DNA of 64,000 nucleotides from Blepharisma stoltei (lineage: Eukaryota > Ciliophora > Heterotrichea > Heterotrichida > Blepharismidae): NCBI GenBank assembly GCA_914767885.1, contig CAJZBQ010000053.1, positions 1,524,501-1,588,500 on the forward strand, given 5' to 3'. Of the stretch, positions 63,015-64,000 are shown piece after piece (within the stretch, counting starts at the first letter, position 1; every line of letters starts with the position of its first letter). The translations under genes were made by a program, and so were the position numbers. Below the pieces are notes generated by a model. It did no database searches and was not told the DNA's origin. It saw only the letters and a program-made list of their open reading frames with translations.

Positions 63015-64000
63015 TTAATATCCTTTTTCTTTATCTACTACACTAGTAAATGGCTTCCCACTAACTCCCCCCCCCCCCTCCGTGAGCGAACAAAAAAAAA
63101 ATTTTGTTCGCTCACGGAGGGGGGTTAATTTTTTTTTTTAAAAAAAATTTATATATAAATTTTATAAAAAATTTATATATAAATTTTATAAAAAATATTT
63201 TTTTCGAAATTTAAAAAAATCCTAATTTGCAAAAATTGGAAGCAAATATTAATTCAATTTGCAAAATTTATGTTTTTAAAACGCAATTTTGTTTAAAATT
63301 AAACAGAATTAGCTCTAGATTTCATTATACTAATTATCACTTATATATCAAAATTTTTTTCCATTAAAATTTTTTCTATTAAAAAAATTTTTGTTCACTC
63401 ACGGAGGGTGGGTTTTTGGTCAAAAAATGGCGATTTTTCTAATGGTTTTGTTCGCTCACGGAGGGGGGGGGGAGTAAGGAAATTTATGAGATGATTTTCA
63501 AAGCACCCAACGCACAAGTGAGCCAAATCTACAACCATATCAGCATTATGAGGAGAAATTATCAAATTTTTCGCAGTTCATAATGGAGACGTCAGAGGTA
63601 AAGGTTCTGTTTTAAACACATCTAATGCGGCTCCACCTATGATATCATTATTCAATGCATTTGCTAAATCATCTTCATTTATACTGTTTCCTCTTCCAAT
63701 ATAAGGGTGTCCCCTAGATAGCCCTCTAAGGGCTGTGGATTCAGGGTGGAATCCTTTGGCTGGTGGAACCAACAAGTGAGTTGGTCGAACCAACTGAAAG
63801 ATTCTACCCAGAATCCACAGCCTTTACAGGGCTATCTAGGAGAAAACCTATATTCACTAAAACTGCAGTTTTTTTCATCAGTGCAAATTCTCTCATTGAC
63901 ATGATATTGTGAGCTGAAGGGTGATTTGGCATTGCCATTGCCAAAAAATCTGCCTGAGGAAGCACTTCATGAAGTCTTTGTGTTTCTATAATTTCGTCAG
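63015..64000 (-). CDS. D-isomer-specific 2-hydroxyacid dehydrogenase, N-terminus beyond window
   Basis: Only the C-terminal part is present. After removing the IESs at 63700-63850 and 63062-63474 the frame reads [54 protein letters not shown] and ends [16 protein letters not shown]. The Arg of NIGRGN, Glu of FKTEPL and His of SPHNA correspond to the catalytic residues of the family (glyoxylate/hydroxypyruvate reductase-like). The NAD fold begins off the right edge. Confidence 0.88.
63062..63474. mobile_element. Family-A MITE, reverse orientation, TAA-flanked
   Basis: TAA at 63062-63064 and 63475-63477; 413 bp. Left end is the hairpin double terminus (CCGTGAGCGAAC then its complement), right end carries the two spaced copies, opposite to 51608-51999. 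Excision joins LINFL to SGKPFTSV. Confidence 0.88.
63700..63850. mobile_element. Fold-back IES, TA-flanked
   Basis: Inverted arms CCTAGATAGCCCT... and ...GGGCTATCTAGG with CTGTGGATTC blocks and inner TTGG(T)CGAACCAA. TA at 63700 and 63851 give excision joining VNI to GRGN. Shares the AAGTGAG loop and CGAACCA blocks with 13935-14166. Confidence 0.78.

Noticed and set aside
1-64000. Interpretation of frequent in-frame TGA as pseudogenes
   Set aside because: The TGA codons fall at conserved Trp positions (for example in MORN repeats, FAR, PEX11, kinases), while TAA and TAG are avoided; a UGA=Trp code explains all of them.
1-64000. CRISPR arrays, bacterial operons, riboswitches, phage genes
   Set aside because: No regularly spaced short repeats or bacterial signals; all gene content is eukaryotic.

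Overview
The window looks like germline (micronuclear) DNA of a heterotrich ciliate, most probably Blepharisma or a close relative. Three things point that way. First, conserved proteins read through many in-frame UGA codons exactly where tryptophan is expected, while UAA and UAG remain stops. Second, canonical GT-AG introns of 15-16 nt are visible (23645-23659 and 54141-54156). Third, many exons are interrupted by AT-rich elements flanked by short direct repeats, and removing each element plus one repeat copy restores reading frame and conserved motifs. The genus is inferred from established knowledge of the Blepharisma code, introns and IESs (internal eliminated sequences), not from a database match.

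Layout. 1-6457 (- strand): a fatty acyl-CoA reductase/acyltransferase fusion cut by the window edge, a twin-CX9C protein, a CID-domain protein and the first of three MORN proteins. 6644-11629: an ING-type PHD protein (+) and two more tandem MORN paralogues (-). 12029-20201: a large unknown protein with two IESs, a DHHC palmitoyltransferase, two unknown proteins and a protein kinase whose catalytic loop is split by an IES carrying a pogo-like transposase fragment. 20473-28903: CFAP298, a short ankyrin protein, a proline/glutamine-rich protein, PEX11, a small unknown and an S28 serine peptidase. 29744-37878: a membrane RING protein, a nested-repeat desert, BACK-like and SPFH proteins, and tryptophanyl-tRNA synthetase. 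37920-47225: two low-complexity proteins, a large ligand-binding membrane receptor with three IESs, and a small unknown. 47867-55133: an E2 enzyme, a U-box-like/VWA protein, a PB1-like protein and a RING/B-box protein. 55488-64000: an SPGP-repeat protein, a possible basal-body protein, a C2H2 zinc-finger protein, a CDPK, a PP2C phosphatase, one 5S rRNA gene and a 2-hydroxyacid dehydrogenase cut by the right edge.

Mobile DNA. Two layers stand out. (1) MITE-like elements end in CTCCCC and are flanked by 3-bp TNA repeats (TAA, TTA, TGA or TCA). Several TIR families exist, and one copy still encodes a pogo-type transposase tail. (2) GC-richer, SINE-like retroposons have 7-16 bp target-site duplications, often end in CCATTTTA(T), and lie inside coding exons. 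To these add simple TA-flanked IESs, long fold-back elements and perfect palindromes. Nesting is common: IES within SINE, SINE within MITE, MITE within IES. Genes are densely packed, sometimes 20-40 bp apart. Cilium-related genes (CFAP298, the SPGP protein, the FOP-like protein) and signalling genes (kinases, PP2C, DHHC, receptor) are frequent, but there is no sign of operons.
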